From Acidobacteriota bacterium (lineage in GTDB: Bacteria > Acidobacteriota > Thermoanaerobaculia > Multivoradales > Multivoraceae), in assembly GCA_003388555.1 (NCBI GenBank), contig QQVD01000039.1, positions 1 through 64,000 on the forward strand: DNA of 64,000 nt, given 5' to 3'. Below, piece by piece: positions 1 through 7,713 of the stretch. The position numbers and the translations under genes are program-made. Each line of letters begins with the position of its first letter. Positions within the stretch are counted from its first letter, which is position 1. The notes under the pieces were generated by a model. That model ran no database searches, was not told where the DNA came from, and saw only the letters and a list, made by a program, of their open reading frames with translations.

Positions 1-15
1 ACCGTTCGCGGACCT

Positions 16-161
16 CAGGCCGGCAACCGAACCGCCGTCGAAGAGCGCCGCCCTGCCCGCGCCAACCCGCCATCTGGCCGAGTTCTGGCGGACTTCTGGC
101 CGAGATCCACTCTCCGACTGTCAATCGCCGACCGTTCCCGACTTCAGGCCGGCAACCGAAC
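16..161. repeat. Imperfect direct repeat in the non-coding left edge
   Basis: The 17-mer CAGGCCGGCAACCGAAC occurs at 16-32 and again at 145-161. Flanking similarity (ACCGTTC start at 1 and at 131) extends the repeat to about 33 bp. Between the copies the decamer TCTGGCCGAG also occurs twice. I see no gene in 1-246, which lies downstream of pilT. The repeats may be remnants of a duplicated intergenic segment; no function is apparent. Confidence 0.6.
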
Positions 162-246
162 TGCGGCTGCGGATCAGCGGCGAGCCGAGTCCGCGACGGC
201 TCGTCCGCTGCATCCGCCAAAGAGCACACCCCGCCCGCGCGCTCTC

Positions 247-1650
247 CTATTTGGTGACCAGACGCTGATTGAGCTCTTTGATGCGCTCCATCAGCTTGTC
301 GATCTTCTGCTGCGCCTCGGTCTTGAGCCGCTGGTAGTCGTTGCGCAGCTTCTCCATCTCGCTCGATCCCTGTTTCAGGCGCTCGCTGGTCTGCTGGATC
401 TGCTCCTCGCGATCCTGCAGTGCCTTGCGCAGGCGGTCGAGCTCGTCCTCCTTCTCGTTCATCTGGATCCGGTTCTTCTCCTCCTGCTCCTCGTACAGCC
501 GCCGGAACTGCTGCAGCTCGAGGATCTCGGAGAAGTCTGCTGGGGAGGGGCTCATGTCATCGTCTCCTGAACGCTCCTCGATGCGGGGGAACATCTTGCG
601 GAGCTTGAGCGAGAGATCGTCGGGATCGGTCGACTGCTCCATCGCCTCTTCGTAGGTGATCTCACCGTGCACCAGCAGAGCGAGCAGCGACTGGTTCATC
701 GACTGCATGCGGGAGAAGGCGACCGACGTCTCGATCTCCTCGTGGATCTCGGTCGTCTTGCCGACCTCGATCGCCTTGGCGATCTTCGGTGAGTTGCGCA
801 GGATCTCGAGGGCAGCGATCCGACCCTCGCCGTCGGCGCGCCGCACCAGCTTCATCGACAGCACCGCGCGCAGCACGTGGGAGAGCTGGGAGCGCACCTG
901 GGCCTGCTGCTCGGCGGGAAAGCTGTCGAGGATGCGATCGACGGTCTGCGTGGCGTTGTTGGTGTGCAGGGTGGAGAACACCAGGTGGCCCGTCTCGGCG
1001 GCCGAGATCGCGGTGCCGATCGTCTCCGGATCGCGCATCTCGCCGACCATGATCACGTCGGGATCCTGTCGCAGCACGTTGCGCAGCGCCTCCCGAAAGC
1101 TCGGAGTGTCGGTGCCGACCTCGCGCTGCGAGACGGTGGCCATCGCGTCGGCGACGAGGAACTCCATCGGATCCTCGATCGTGATGATGTTCACCGGCCG
1201 GTTGAAGGTGATGTGCTTGATCATCGCGGCGAGCGTCGTCGACTTGCCGCTTCCGGTGGGCCCGGTGACCAGCACCAGTCCCTGGTTCAGATCGCAGAGA
1301 TCGAACAGTACGTCGGGGAGCAGCAGGCCCTCGATCGTCTGCACGTCGTAGGGGATCAGGCGGAACGAGGCGGCGAGGGTGCCGCGCTGCAGGTAGATGT
1401 TGCAGCGGAAGCGGGCCAGACCCGGCACGCCGTAGCCGAGGTCGACCGAGAAGTCGCGCTCGAGCCTCGTCTTCTGGTGCGGCTGCAGGATGCCGGAGAG
1501 CATGTGCCCGATCTCCTCGGGCTTCAGGTCCGCGGTCTCCATCGGCTGGATGCGGCCGTTGATGCGCAGCAGCGGTGGGCGGGCCGGCTTCAGGTGGAGG
1601 TCCGAGGCCCCCACCTCCATCATGACCCTCAGAAGATCGTCGACTTGCAT
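247..1650 (-). CDS. pilT: Type IV pilus twitching motility ATPase PilT with C-terminal coiled-coil tail
   Basis: Hexameric cytoplasmic ATPase that powers pilus retraction. In the 467-residue product the N-terminal PAS-like region (ASDLHL at 15-20) is followed by Walker A GPTGSGKST (130-138), the Asp box ITIEDP (156-161), Walker B DPDVIMVGEMRD (196-207) and the His box TGHLVFSTLHTN (220-231), in normal PilT order. I chose the ATG at 1650 because PilT proteins start with M-x-x-(D/L)LL-x(5)-ASDLH; the open frame continues 26 codons upstream but is Arg/Ala-rich and unlike the family. PilT usually ends near residue 350. Here residues about 372-467 add a charged, Glu/Gln/Arg/Lys-rich heptad segment that should form a coiled coil. 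It stands alone, with no other pilus gene in view. PilU is less likely, but the window cannot fully separate PilT from PilU. Confidence 0.93.
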   Translation of the reverse strand: MQVDDLLRVMMEVGASDLHLKPARPPLLRINGRIQPMETADLKPEEIGHMLSGILQPHQKTRLERDFSVDLGYGVPGLARFRCNIYLQRGTLAASFRLIPYDVQTIEGLLLPDVLFDLCDLNQGLVLVTGPTGSGKSTTLAAMIKHITFNRPVNIITIEDPMEFLVADAMATVSQREVGTDTPSFREALRNVLRQDPDVIMVGEMRDPETIGTAISAAETGHLVFSTLHTNNATQTVDRILDSFPAEQQAQVRSQLSHVLRAVLSMKLVRRADGEGRIAALEILRNSPKIAKAIEVGKTTEIHEEIETSVAFSRMQSMNQSLLALLVHGEITYEEAMEQSTDPDDLSLKLRKMFPRIEERSGDDDMSPSPADFSEILELQQFRRLYEEQEEKNRIQMNEKEDELDRLRKALQDREEQIQQTSERLKQGSSEMEKLRNDYQRLKTEAQQKIDKLMERIKELNQRLVTK

Positions 1651-1907
1651 GCCGTTTCCGTCCTCAGCTCGGCGGCGAACGGTTCTGCGACGCCTGGCGC
1701 GCGGAGCTCCGGCGACGACGGCGCCCAATCCTCTGGAGCGCCGGGGAGCCGCGGAGCGGCGACATCGAACCGAACGGACCTGGAAGGTTCAGTGTAGCGT
1801 AGCGACGACGCCGCACGAGCCCTCGGCGGCTGTCGAGACCATGGTCCGCCGGCCGGGCCTCGCCGGGCTCTCGGCTCGCTCCCCGCTCGGCCCTCCGAGC
1901 CGATGGC

Positions 1908-2360
1908 TCAGTAGCCGTCGGCGGCCAGGCGCGCGGCCTGGTCCAGCTGAGCCCGCAGCCTGTCGAGCGGCACGTCCAGATCCACCGGCCGGCCATCGCG
2001 AAACGAGTCGTTGGTGCTCTCCATCAGGGCCGCAAGCCGATCGAGCGCCCGGTCCCCCTCGCGACAGGACTCCAGCTCGCAGCCACAGTGACTGTAGGCG
2101 TCCTGCAGTCGTCCCCGGAGCAGCCGGTAGGACCCCGACCAGCGCTCGAGCTGGATCGGCGGATCGCCCCACTTCTCGGCCTTCTCGACGAACTCGGCCA
2201 CGGTGCCCTCGGCGAAGGCGACGCACTGCTCTCCGAGGCTGCCGCCCCCCTGTGTGCCGAGGCCGATCCTGGCGCCGAGATCCTCGAACCATGGACGACC
2301 GTAGACGTACGCAGCGGCGAGGATCGCGAGCACGGCGAGCCACTTCACGATTGCCTGCAT
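1908..2360 (-). CDS. Small membrane-anchored protein of unknown function
   Basis: A 150-residue product that I do not recognise. The start at 2360 follows a strong AGGAGG Shine-Dalgarno. Residues 6-18 are a single hydrophobic helix (LAVLAILAAAYVY) after a short MQAIVK head, so it is probably an uncleaved membrane anchor with the rest outside the cytoplasm. The soluble part holds four cysteines, one in EQC and three in a tight HCGCELESC cluster that could form disulfides or bind metal. The C-terminal third is helical and charged. It is separated from pilT by about 257 bp and from the upstream MaoC gene by 130 bp, so probably monocistronic. Confidence 0.7.
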   Translation of the reverse strand: MQAIVKWLAVLAILAAAYVYGRPWFEDLGARIGLGTQGGGSLGEQCVAFAEGTVAEFVEKAEKWGDPPIQLERWSGSYRLLRGRLQDAYSHCGCELESCREGDRALDRLAALMESTNDSFRDGRPVDLDVPLDRLRAQLDQAARLAADGY

Positions 2361-2490
2361 CTGTTCGCCTCCTGCCCCGATCGAGCCTTTCGATATGCCA
2401 ATGTCGATACTCGAATGCGCACCCTGCAGGATACGGGATCCCTGAGAACGGGACAAACGGCGGATCCGCGGCTCCTGAGCCCTCGCGACC

Positions 2491-3048
2491 TCATTCGCGG
2501 CGTCGCGGCACCTGGCGGCGCGGTGCGGCGTCTCGTCGGTAGACCAGCACGGTGCGGTCGTACTCGATCACCGTGACTCCTTCCTGATTGAAGCCAGTGG
2601 TCCTGAAGCCGACGATCCCCTGCGTCGGCCGCGACTCGGAGGCTCGGCTGGAGATCACCTCGCTCTCGGCGTAGAGGGTGTCGCCCTCGAACACCGGATG
2701 GGGCAGACGCACCCGATCCCAACCCAGGTTGACGCCGTTCTTGGACAGGTCCTCGACCGTGAGCCCGGTGACCAGCGCCATGGTGAACGCCGAGTTGACC
2801 AGCGGCCGGCCCCACTCCGTCGCCGCCGCGTAGACGTGGTCGAAGTGGATCGGGTTCGGGTTCATCGTCAGGTTGGTGAACCAGATGTTGTCGGTCGAGG
2901 TCACCGTGCGGCCGAGCGGATGCCGGATCAGCTGACCGACTTCGAAGTCCTCGAAGAAGCGGCCGCTGGTCGGCAGCTGGGCGAGGGGCACGGTCCTGGC
3001 CTCGTTGGCGCCTCCGCGTCTGGAACCGCCGTTCCCACTCTCGCTCAT
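2491..3048 (-). CDS. MaoC-family (hot-dog) enoyl-CoA hydratase/dehydratase
   Basis: 185 residues with one MaoC hot-dog domain: FEDFEVGQ start motif, the conserved N-P-I-H-F-D segment followed by YA, and P-VF-GDTL near the end. In classical R-specific hydratases the catalytic pair is Asp and His in GDxNPxH. Here the His is present but the Asp position reads Asn (TMNPNPIH), as in the MaoC subgroup that sits beside CitE-like lyases. The ATG at 3048 lies one base after the racemase stop codon (TGACATG), so the two are probably co-translated. The stretch upstream of this ATG is the C-terminus of the racemase read in another frame. Likely role: hydration or dehydration of a branched or dicarboxylic acyl-CoA made or used by the neighbouring lyase and racemase. 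Confidence 0.85.
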   Translation of the reverse strand: MSESGNGGSRRGGANEARTVPLAQLPTSGRFFEDFEVGQLIRHPLGRTVTSTDNIWFTNLTMNPNPIHFDHVYAAATEWGRPLVNSAFTMALVTGLTVEDLSKNGVNLGWDRVRLPHPVFEGDTLYAESEVISSRASESRPTQGIVGFRTTGFNQEGVTVIEYDRTVLVYRRDAAPRRQVPRRRE

Positions 3049-3049
3049 G

Positions 3050-4270
3050 TCACCCTCCGTCAGCTGTCGTGCCGTTGGATCGTCGACCTTCACCGGTGGC
3101 TGGCGGGTGCGCCATGCGCCCCAGCTCTCCGAAGACGCCGGCCTGCAGCCATCCGTCGCACACCTCGCTGCTGCATCCGAGCTGTTCGAGCACCTCGAGG
3201 GTGTGCTCGCCGTAACCGGGCGCCGGAGAGCGCACACTACCGGGAGAGCGGCTGAGGCGCGGCGCCGGCGCGGTGTGCAGCCTGCCCCGTTCGTCGCGCT
3301 CGAAGGCGCTGCGAGCGCGGTTGTGGGGATGGTTCGGCGCCTCGTCGAGGTCGAGCACCGGCGACACGCAGGCATCGTGTCGGGTGAAGACCTCCTCCCA
3401 GTGGTCGCGAGGCCGGGTGGCGAAGCGGGCGGCGATCGCCGCGGCGCGCTGCGGCCACTGCTCGACGTCCATCTGATCCTCCAGCAGCTGCGGCATGTCG
3501 AGCCCCGCGCACAGCGCCCGCCAGAACTGCGGCTCGATGGCGCCGACGGCGACGTAGCCGCCGTCGCTGCAGCGGTAACAACGGTAGAAGGGAGCGCCGC
3601 CGCCGAGCAGACCGCTCCCGGGACGGCTCAGGGCGCCGCCGGTGGAGTAGTGCGCCGACATCAGCGAGATCGAGCCGTCGACCATCGCGGCGTCGATCCG
3701 CTGGCCCTCGCCGGAGCGCTCGCGCTCCAGCAGGGCGGCCACGATCCCCAGGGCCGCGAGCATTCCACCGCCACCGTAGTCGGCAACCAGGTTGAGCGGC
3801 GGAATCGGACCGGAGTCGCCGGTGCCGATCTGCGACAGCACTCCGGAGAGTGCGATGTAGTTGATGTCGTGGCCGGCAGCCTGCGCCATCGGACCGTCCT
3901 GACCGTAGCCGGTCAGCGAGCAGTAGACGAGGCGCGGCTCGATCTCGCGCAGCGTCTCGTAGTCGGCGCCGAGGCGCCTCATCACCCCGGGACGGTTCCC
4001 TTCGACGACCACGTCGGCGCCGACCACCAGGTGGCGCAGCACCTCGCCGGCCCGGGGGTGCTTGAGATCCAGCTGCAGGCTGCGCTTGTTGCGGGCCAGC
4101 ATCTCGTAGATGCGCACCGGGGGCCTCGGGGCGTCGATGCGGACCACGTCGGCGCCGAGGTCGCCGAGCAGCATGGTGCAGTACGGGCCGGGAGCCAGCC
4201 GCGAGAAGTCGAGCACCCGGATCCCGGCGAGCGGCCCGGCCGAGGTGCGGGCGGCAGGTCGCGACGTCAT
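3050..4270 (-). CDS. Alpha-methylacyl-CoA racemase (CaiB/BaiF class III family)
   Basis: 406 residues of the CaiB/BaiF fold, most like alpha-methylacyl-CoA racemase (AMACR/MCR), which interconverts R and S 2-methylacyl-CoA. It has the racemase signature AGHDINYIALSG with His134, LVADYGGGG with Asp164 thirty residues later, and AVGAIEPQF with Glu246. These match the His/Asp/Glu catalytic set of mycobacterial MCR. Its ATG overlaps the stop of the CitE-like gene (ATGA), and its own stop is one base before the MaoC start, so the three genes form one translational unit. Other CaiB members transfer CoA, but the racemase-specific motifs favour racemase. Inference: the operon handles 2-methyl-branched acyl-CoAs. 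Confidence 0.9.
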   Translation of the reverse strand: MTSRPAARTSAGPLAGIRVLDFSRLAPGPYCTMLLGDLGADVVRIDAPRPPVRIYEMLARNKRSLQLDLKHPRAGEVLRHLVVGADVVVEGNRPGVMRRLGADYETLREIEPRLVYCSLTGYGQDGPMAQAAGHDINYIALSGVLSQIGTGDSGPIPPLNLVADYGGGGMLAALGIVAALLERERSGEGQRIDAAMVDGSISLMSAHYSTGGALSRPGSGLLGGGAPFYRCYRCSDGGYVAVGAIEPQFWRALCAGLDMPQLLEDQMDVEQWPQRAAAIAARFATRPRDHWEEVFTRHDACVSPVLDLDEAPNHPHNRARSAFERDERGRLHTAPAPRLSRSPGSVRSPAPGYGEHTLEVLEQLGCSSEVCDGWLQAGVFGELGRMAHPPATGEGRRSNGTTADGG

Positions 4271-5163
4271 GCCGGGCTCCCGTGCCGCTGCAGCAGGTCG
4301 CGCGCCCATCGCACCACCGGAGCATCGACGAAGCGACCGTCGACCCGCAGAGCGCCGTGCCCGGGCTGCCGGGACTGCCACGCCTCCAGCACTCGGCGCG
4401 CCTGCGCCAGCTCGGCCGGGGTCGGCGCGAAGGCGCCAGCGACGGAGTCGATCTGTTCCGGATGCAGGAGCAGCCGACCAGTCAGCCCGGCGCGACGACC
4501 CGCTGCGCTGTCGGCGCGCAGTCCTGGCTGGTCTTGGAGGTCGGGGTAGGGCCCCTGCAGCAAGCAGCCGAGACCCGCCGCGCGCCCGGCGATGACCATC
4601 TGGTGCTGGACCGCCGCGAGGACCGCCGAATCGGGCGTCCATTCGAGACCGAGGTCGGCGAGCAGATCGAGAGGCCCCAGCGCCAGACCGCGCAGCCAGG
4701 GGTCCGCCGCCGCGATCTCGGCCAGCGACTGCACTCCGAGGGCGGTCTCGATCAGCGCGATCAGAGGCAACTCGAGCGTCGCCGCGCGCCGGACCGCACG
4801 CGCGGACTCGGCCTTGGCCATCATCACGGCGCCGATCAGCCAGCCCTCGAGCGACTCGAGATCGGCCTCGAAGTGGGCACTGCGCTCGGCGTGGATGCGC
4901 ACTGCGATCCCGCGGCGCTGCAGAGCCGGTAGCGAAGCGATCAGATCCGCGGTGGCCTGGCGCGCCGCCGCCTTCTCCGGCTCGGGAACGGCGTCCTCCC
5001 AGTCGACCAGCAATCGGTCACAGCGGCCGTCGGCGAGCAGGGCGGCCGCCTTCCCCAGCTTGCGCGGCTCGTGCGCCGGGGCGAAGAGCCAGGTTCGCGC
5101 GGCCGTGTTGGGCACCGCGGACGGTGTCCGCTCGACGTCGCTGGCAGGAGAGGCGCGCGGCAC
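4267..5163 (-). CDS. CitE/HpcH-like acyl-CoA lyase
   Basis: 298 residues of the HpcH/HpaI aldolase family, CitE branch, Mg-dependent TIM barrels that cleave or form 3-hydroxyacyl-CoA thioesters (malyl-, citramalyl- or methylmalyl-CoA type). Visible motifs: RTWLFAPAHEPRKL at the N-terminus, DWEDAVPEPEK (metal-binding acidic loop), ALIETALG, GPLDLLADLG, and the C-terminal G-LLLHPEQI-FAPT-E-A-R pattern typical of CitE-like lyases. No ATG fits. I used GTG 5163, with a GAGG about 9 bases upstream and the preceding symporter stop just before it; GTG at 5115 is the alternative. No citDF subunits are present, so a free-standing CoA lyase rather than citrate lyase is likely. Substrate not assignable from sequence. 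Confidence 0.85.
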   Translation of the reverse strand: MPRASPASDVERTPSAVPNTAARTWLFAPAHEPRKLGKAAALLADGRCDRLLVDWEDAVPEPEKAAARQATADLIASLPALQRRGIAVRIHAERSAHFEADLESLEGWLIGAVMMAKAESARAVRRAATLELPLIALIETALGVQSLAEIAAADPWLRGLALGPLDLLADLGLEWTPDSAVLAAVQHQMVIAGRAAGLGCLLQGPYPDLQDQPGLRADSAAGRRAGLTGRLLLHPEQIDSVAGAFAPTPAELAQARRVLEAWQSRQPGHGALRVDGRFVDAPVVRWARDLLQRHGSPA

Positions 5164-5174
5164 CGCCTGGCGCC

Positions 5175-6635
5175 TCAGCTCCGCTCGGAGGCCGGATCGG
5201 TGGACTCGCCGCGTAGTGCGAGGCGGCGAGCCATCCAGCGGTTGGCGAGCAGGAAGACGACCAGGACCACCGCCCACTGGGTGAACAGGTTGGCCAGACC
5301 GTCGGGCGCCCAGAGGTCGGAGGCGCGCACCTGCCACAGCCACCAGAGCACCAGCACGATGCCCTGCACCACCACCAGGCGCACCGCCCACTCCCACCAG
5401 ACGCCGATGCGCAGATCCTGGTGTTCACCCTCGAGGAACTCGCGCCGGAACCGACCCGGGCCGTAGCGCCAGACCGCGAAGGCGAAGAAGACGCCCGAGA
5501 GCATCAGCCCGACGCTCCAGACGAAGTCCTGGTTGGTGAACACGTCCTGCGACAGTGCCGAGGGCACGCCGGCGAGCCAGACGACGACGCCGAGCCAGGG
5601 CAGCACCTTGCGGCGTTCGAAGCCGAGCTCCGTGAAGACCCGCGCCACCAGCTCGAACAGCGACACCAGGCTGGTCCAGGCGGCGAACACCAGCGCGGCG
5701 AAGAAGAAGATCATGAAGATCCTCCCGGCTGGCATCTGGTCGAAGAGCTGAGGGATCCAGAGGAAGGTGAGGCCCTCGTTGGTCTGGCCCTGGAGCTGAC
5801 TCGCCGCGACCGCAGCGTCGGTGAACGAGAAGACGGTGCACAGCACCAGGATGCCGGCGAGCAGCGAGATCGAGTTGTTGCCGAAGGCGAGGGTGACGGC
5901 GTTGAGGTTGGTGTCGTCGTTCTTGCGCGCGTAGATCGCGTAGGTGGTGATCAGTCCCCATCCGGCGCCGGTGTCCCATGCGTTCTGGGTCAGCGCCTGG
6001 AGCCAGATCTCGTAGCTGCCGAGGTCGGCCCAGTTGGGCCGGAACATGAACTCCAGTCCGGCCGAGGCGCCCGGCAGGGTCACCGCGCGGACCGCCAGGA
6101 CGACGACGAGCCCGATCAGCAACGGCATCAGGATGCGGGCCACCTGCTCGATGCGTGCAGCGCCGCCGACGACGACTCCGACAGCCATGGCGACGGCGAT
6201 GAAGTGGAACAGGAGGGCGCTCGGCTGGAAGGCGAAGCCATCCCACATCTGCTGCGAGTCGGCCCCGGTCAGCTGCCCGTTGACGCTGACGAAGAGGTAG
6301 CGCAGCGTCCACCCCATGACCACCGCGTAGTAGAAGCCCACCGCGGCCGCCGACCAGCCGATCCAGGCTCCCATCCAAGCGTACTTCTCGCCGAGCAGAC
6401 CGCTGATGCCGCCGACGGTGCCGCGGCGCAGGCCCTTGCCGAGAGCGAACTCGAGCAGGATCAGGGGGATCGACCAGAGGAAGAGGAAGACCACCCAGGC
6501 GACCAAGAAGGAACCGCCGCCGTTGCCGGCGACGATGCGCGGAAAGCGCCAGATGTTGCCGGTGCCGACCGCCATGCCGAGCATGGCGAGCATCAGGCCC
6601 CAACGGCTGGTGAAGAACGTTGCGCCTCGGCTCAC
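5175..6635 (-). CDS. Sodium-dependent symporter of the NSS (SLC6/SNF) family
   Basis: 486-residue LeuT-fold inner-membrane transporter, predicted about 11-12 helices, coupling Na+ import to amino-acid-like solutes. The N-terminus SRWGLMLAMLGMAVGTGNIWRFPRI is the hallmark TM1 of the family, with the unwound GTGNIWRFP segment that contacts substrate and sodium. GTG 6635 was chosen because AGGAGGAG lies six bases upstream and the protein then starts in the family-typical place; the open frame extends 77 codons further with non-family sequence. The CitE-like gene starts only 12 bp downstream, so they may be cotranscribed. That would suggest uptake of an amino acid feeding branched acyl-CoA metabolism; this link is inferred from spacing only. 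Confidence 0.9.
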   Translation of the reverse strand: MSRGATFFTSRWGLMLAMLGMAVGTGNIWRFPRIVAGNGGGSFLVAWVVFLFLWSIPLILLEFALGKGLRRGTVGGISGLLGEKYAWMGAWIGWSAAAVGFYYAVVMGWTLRYLFVSVNGQLTGADSQQMWDGFAFQPSALLFHFIAVAMAVGVVVGGAARIEQVARILMPLLIGLVVVLAVRAVTLPGASAGLEFMFRPNWADLGSYEIWLQALTQNAWDTGAGWGLITTYAIYARKNDDTNLNAVTLAFGNNSISLLAGILVLCTVFSFTDAAVAASQLQGQTNEGLTFLWIPQLFDQMPAGRIFMIFFFAALVFAAWTSLVSLFELVARVFTELGFERRKVLPWLGVVVWLAGVPSALSQDVFTNQDFVWSVGLMLSGVFFAFAVWRYGPGRFRREFLEGEHQDLRIGVWWEWAVRLVVVQGIVLVLWWLWQVRASDLWAPDGLANLFTQWAVVLVVFLLANRWMARRLALRGESTDPASERS

Positions 6636-6912
6636 GGACGACTCCTCCTGGATCCCTGCAGCGCCGCGCCCACGAACCGTCGCCGACCACACCCAGGCAG
6701 CGGCACCACGGCCCACGATCCACGTCGCGACTCTCGGATGACCGGGGACTGTAGCAGCGGGCGCCGTCCCCCCTTTGCGCGGCCAGCGCGGCCCGGTCTC
6801 CGGCGCCGGACGGGGGCGCGCCCGAACCCTCTCGGGCAGGCCGAAGTGACCGAGGACGCCGTTCACCTCCTGCTGCTAGCCTGCCGCGGTCGCGACGCGA
6901 CGGACTGCCTCG

Positions 6913-7713
6913 ATGAGCCACGCTCCCACAGCGCCCGAGGTCCACATCTCGGAGGTCAGCAAGACCTTTCCAGGTGGCCCGGTGGCTCTCGACCGCGTCA
7001 CCATGACGCTGCCGGCAGGCAGCACGACGGCTCTGATCGGGGAGAGCGGCAGCGGCAAGTCGACCCTGCTGAGGACGGTCAACCGGCTGGTCGAACCCGA
7101 TCTCGGCGAGGTCAGCCTCGACGGCCTGCCGGTGCACGCGCTCGACCCCGTCGCGCTGCGGCGCACGATCGGTTACGTACAGCAGAGCGGCGGGCTGTTG
7201 CCGCACTGGACCGTGCAGCGCAACGTCGAGCTGGTTCCACAGCTGCTCGGCTGGAGCCGCGCTCGCCGCGCGACGCGCAGCCACGAGCTGCTCGAGCTGC
7301 TCGGGCTGCCACCGGCCCGTTTCGCCGGCCGCTACCCGCACGAGCTCAGCGGCGGGCAACAGCAACGGGTGGCGATCGCCAGGGCCCTGGCCGCGGACCC
7401 CGCCCTGGTGCTGCTCGACGAGCCCTTCGGGGCCCTCGACGCGATCACCCGCGGCGAGCTGCACGACGAGTTCCGCCGCCTGCGCGATCGCCTCGACAAG
7501 ACGATGATCGTCGTCACCCACGACCTCGCCGAGGCGTTCGCGCTGGCGGACAACATCGCCGTGCTGCACCGCGGCGAGCTGGTCCGCTTCGGCACCGTCG
7601 CGGAGCTGCAGCGCGACGCAGGTCACGACTACGTCGAGCGACTGCTCGCCCACCTGCCCGGTGCCGGCACCGGCGCACGTGTCTCCGCCGACCGCGAGCC
7701 AGGTAGGACATGA
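6913..7713 (+). CDS. ABC transporter ATPase, Opu/QAT (betaine / EgtV-like) type
   Basis: 266-residue ABC ATPase. Walker A GESGSGKST, Q-loop QQSGG, signature LSGGQQQRVAIARAL, Walker B VLLDEPFGALD, and the switch His in VVTHDL are all intact. The DEPFGALDAITR stretch and short C-terminus without CBS domains resemble OpuCA/OsmV/EgtV-type quaternary-amine importers. Its TGA overlaps the ATG of the binding-protein/permease gene (ATGA), so the pair is co-translated and forms one importer. It is divergent from the NSS symporter across 277 bp. The nearby egtD raises the possibility that the cargo is ergothioneine, hercynine or another betaine. Confidence 0.92.
   Translation: MSHAPTAPEVHISEVSKTFPGGPVALDRVTMTLPAGSTTALIGESGSGKSTLLRTVNRLVEPDLGEVSLDGLPVHALDPVALRRTIGYVQQSGGLLPHWTVQRNVELVPQLLGWSRARRATRSHELLELLGLPPARFAGRYPHELSGGQQQRVAIARALAADPALVLLDEPFGALDAITRGELHDEFRRLRDRLDKTMIVVTHDLAEAFALADNIAVLHRGELVRFGTVAELQRDAGHDYVERLLAHLPGAGTGARVSADREPGRT

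Noticed and set aside
1651-1728. Upstream start for pilT adding 26 residues
   Set aside because: The added residues are Arg/Ala-rich and unlike any PilT N-terminus; ATG 1650 gives the conserved start.
3050-4270. Itaconate or mesaconate CoA-transferase (as in itaconate degradation or the 3-hydroxypropionate cycle)
   Set aside because: CitE and MaoC neighbours first suggested this, but AGHDINYIALSG, LVADYGGGG and AVGAIEPQF with His/Asp/Glu at racemase spacing identify an AMACR-type racemase.
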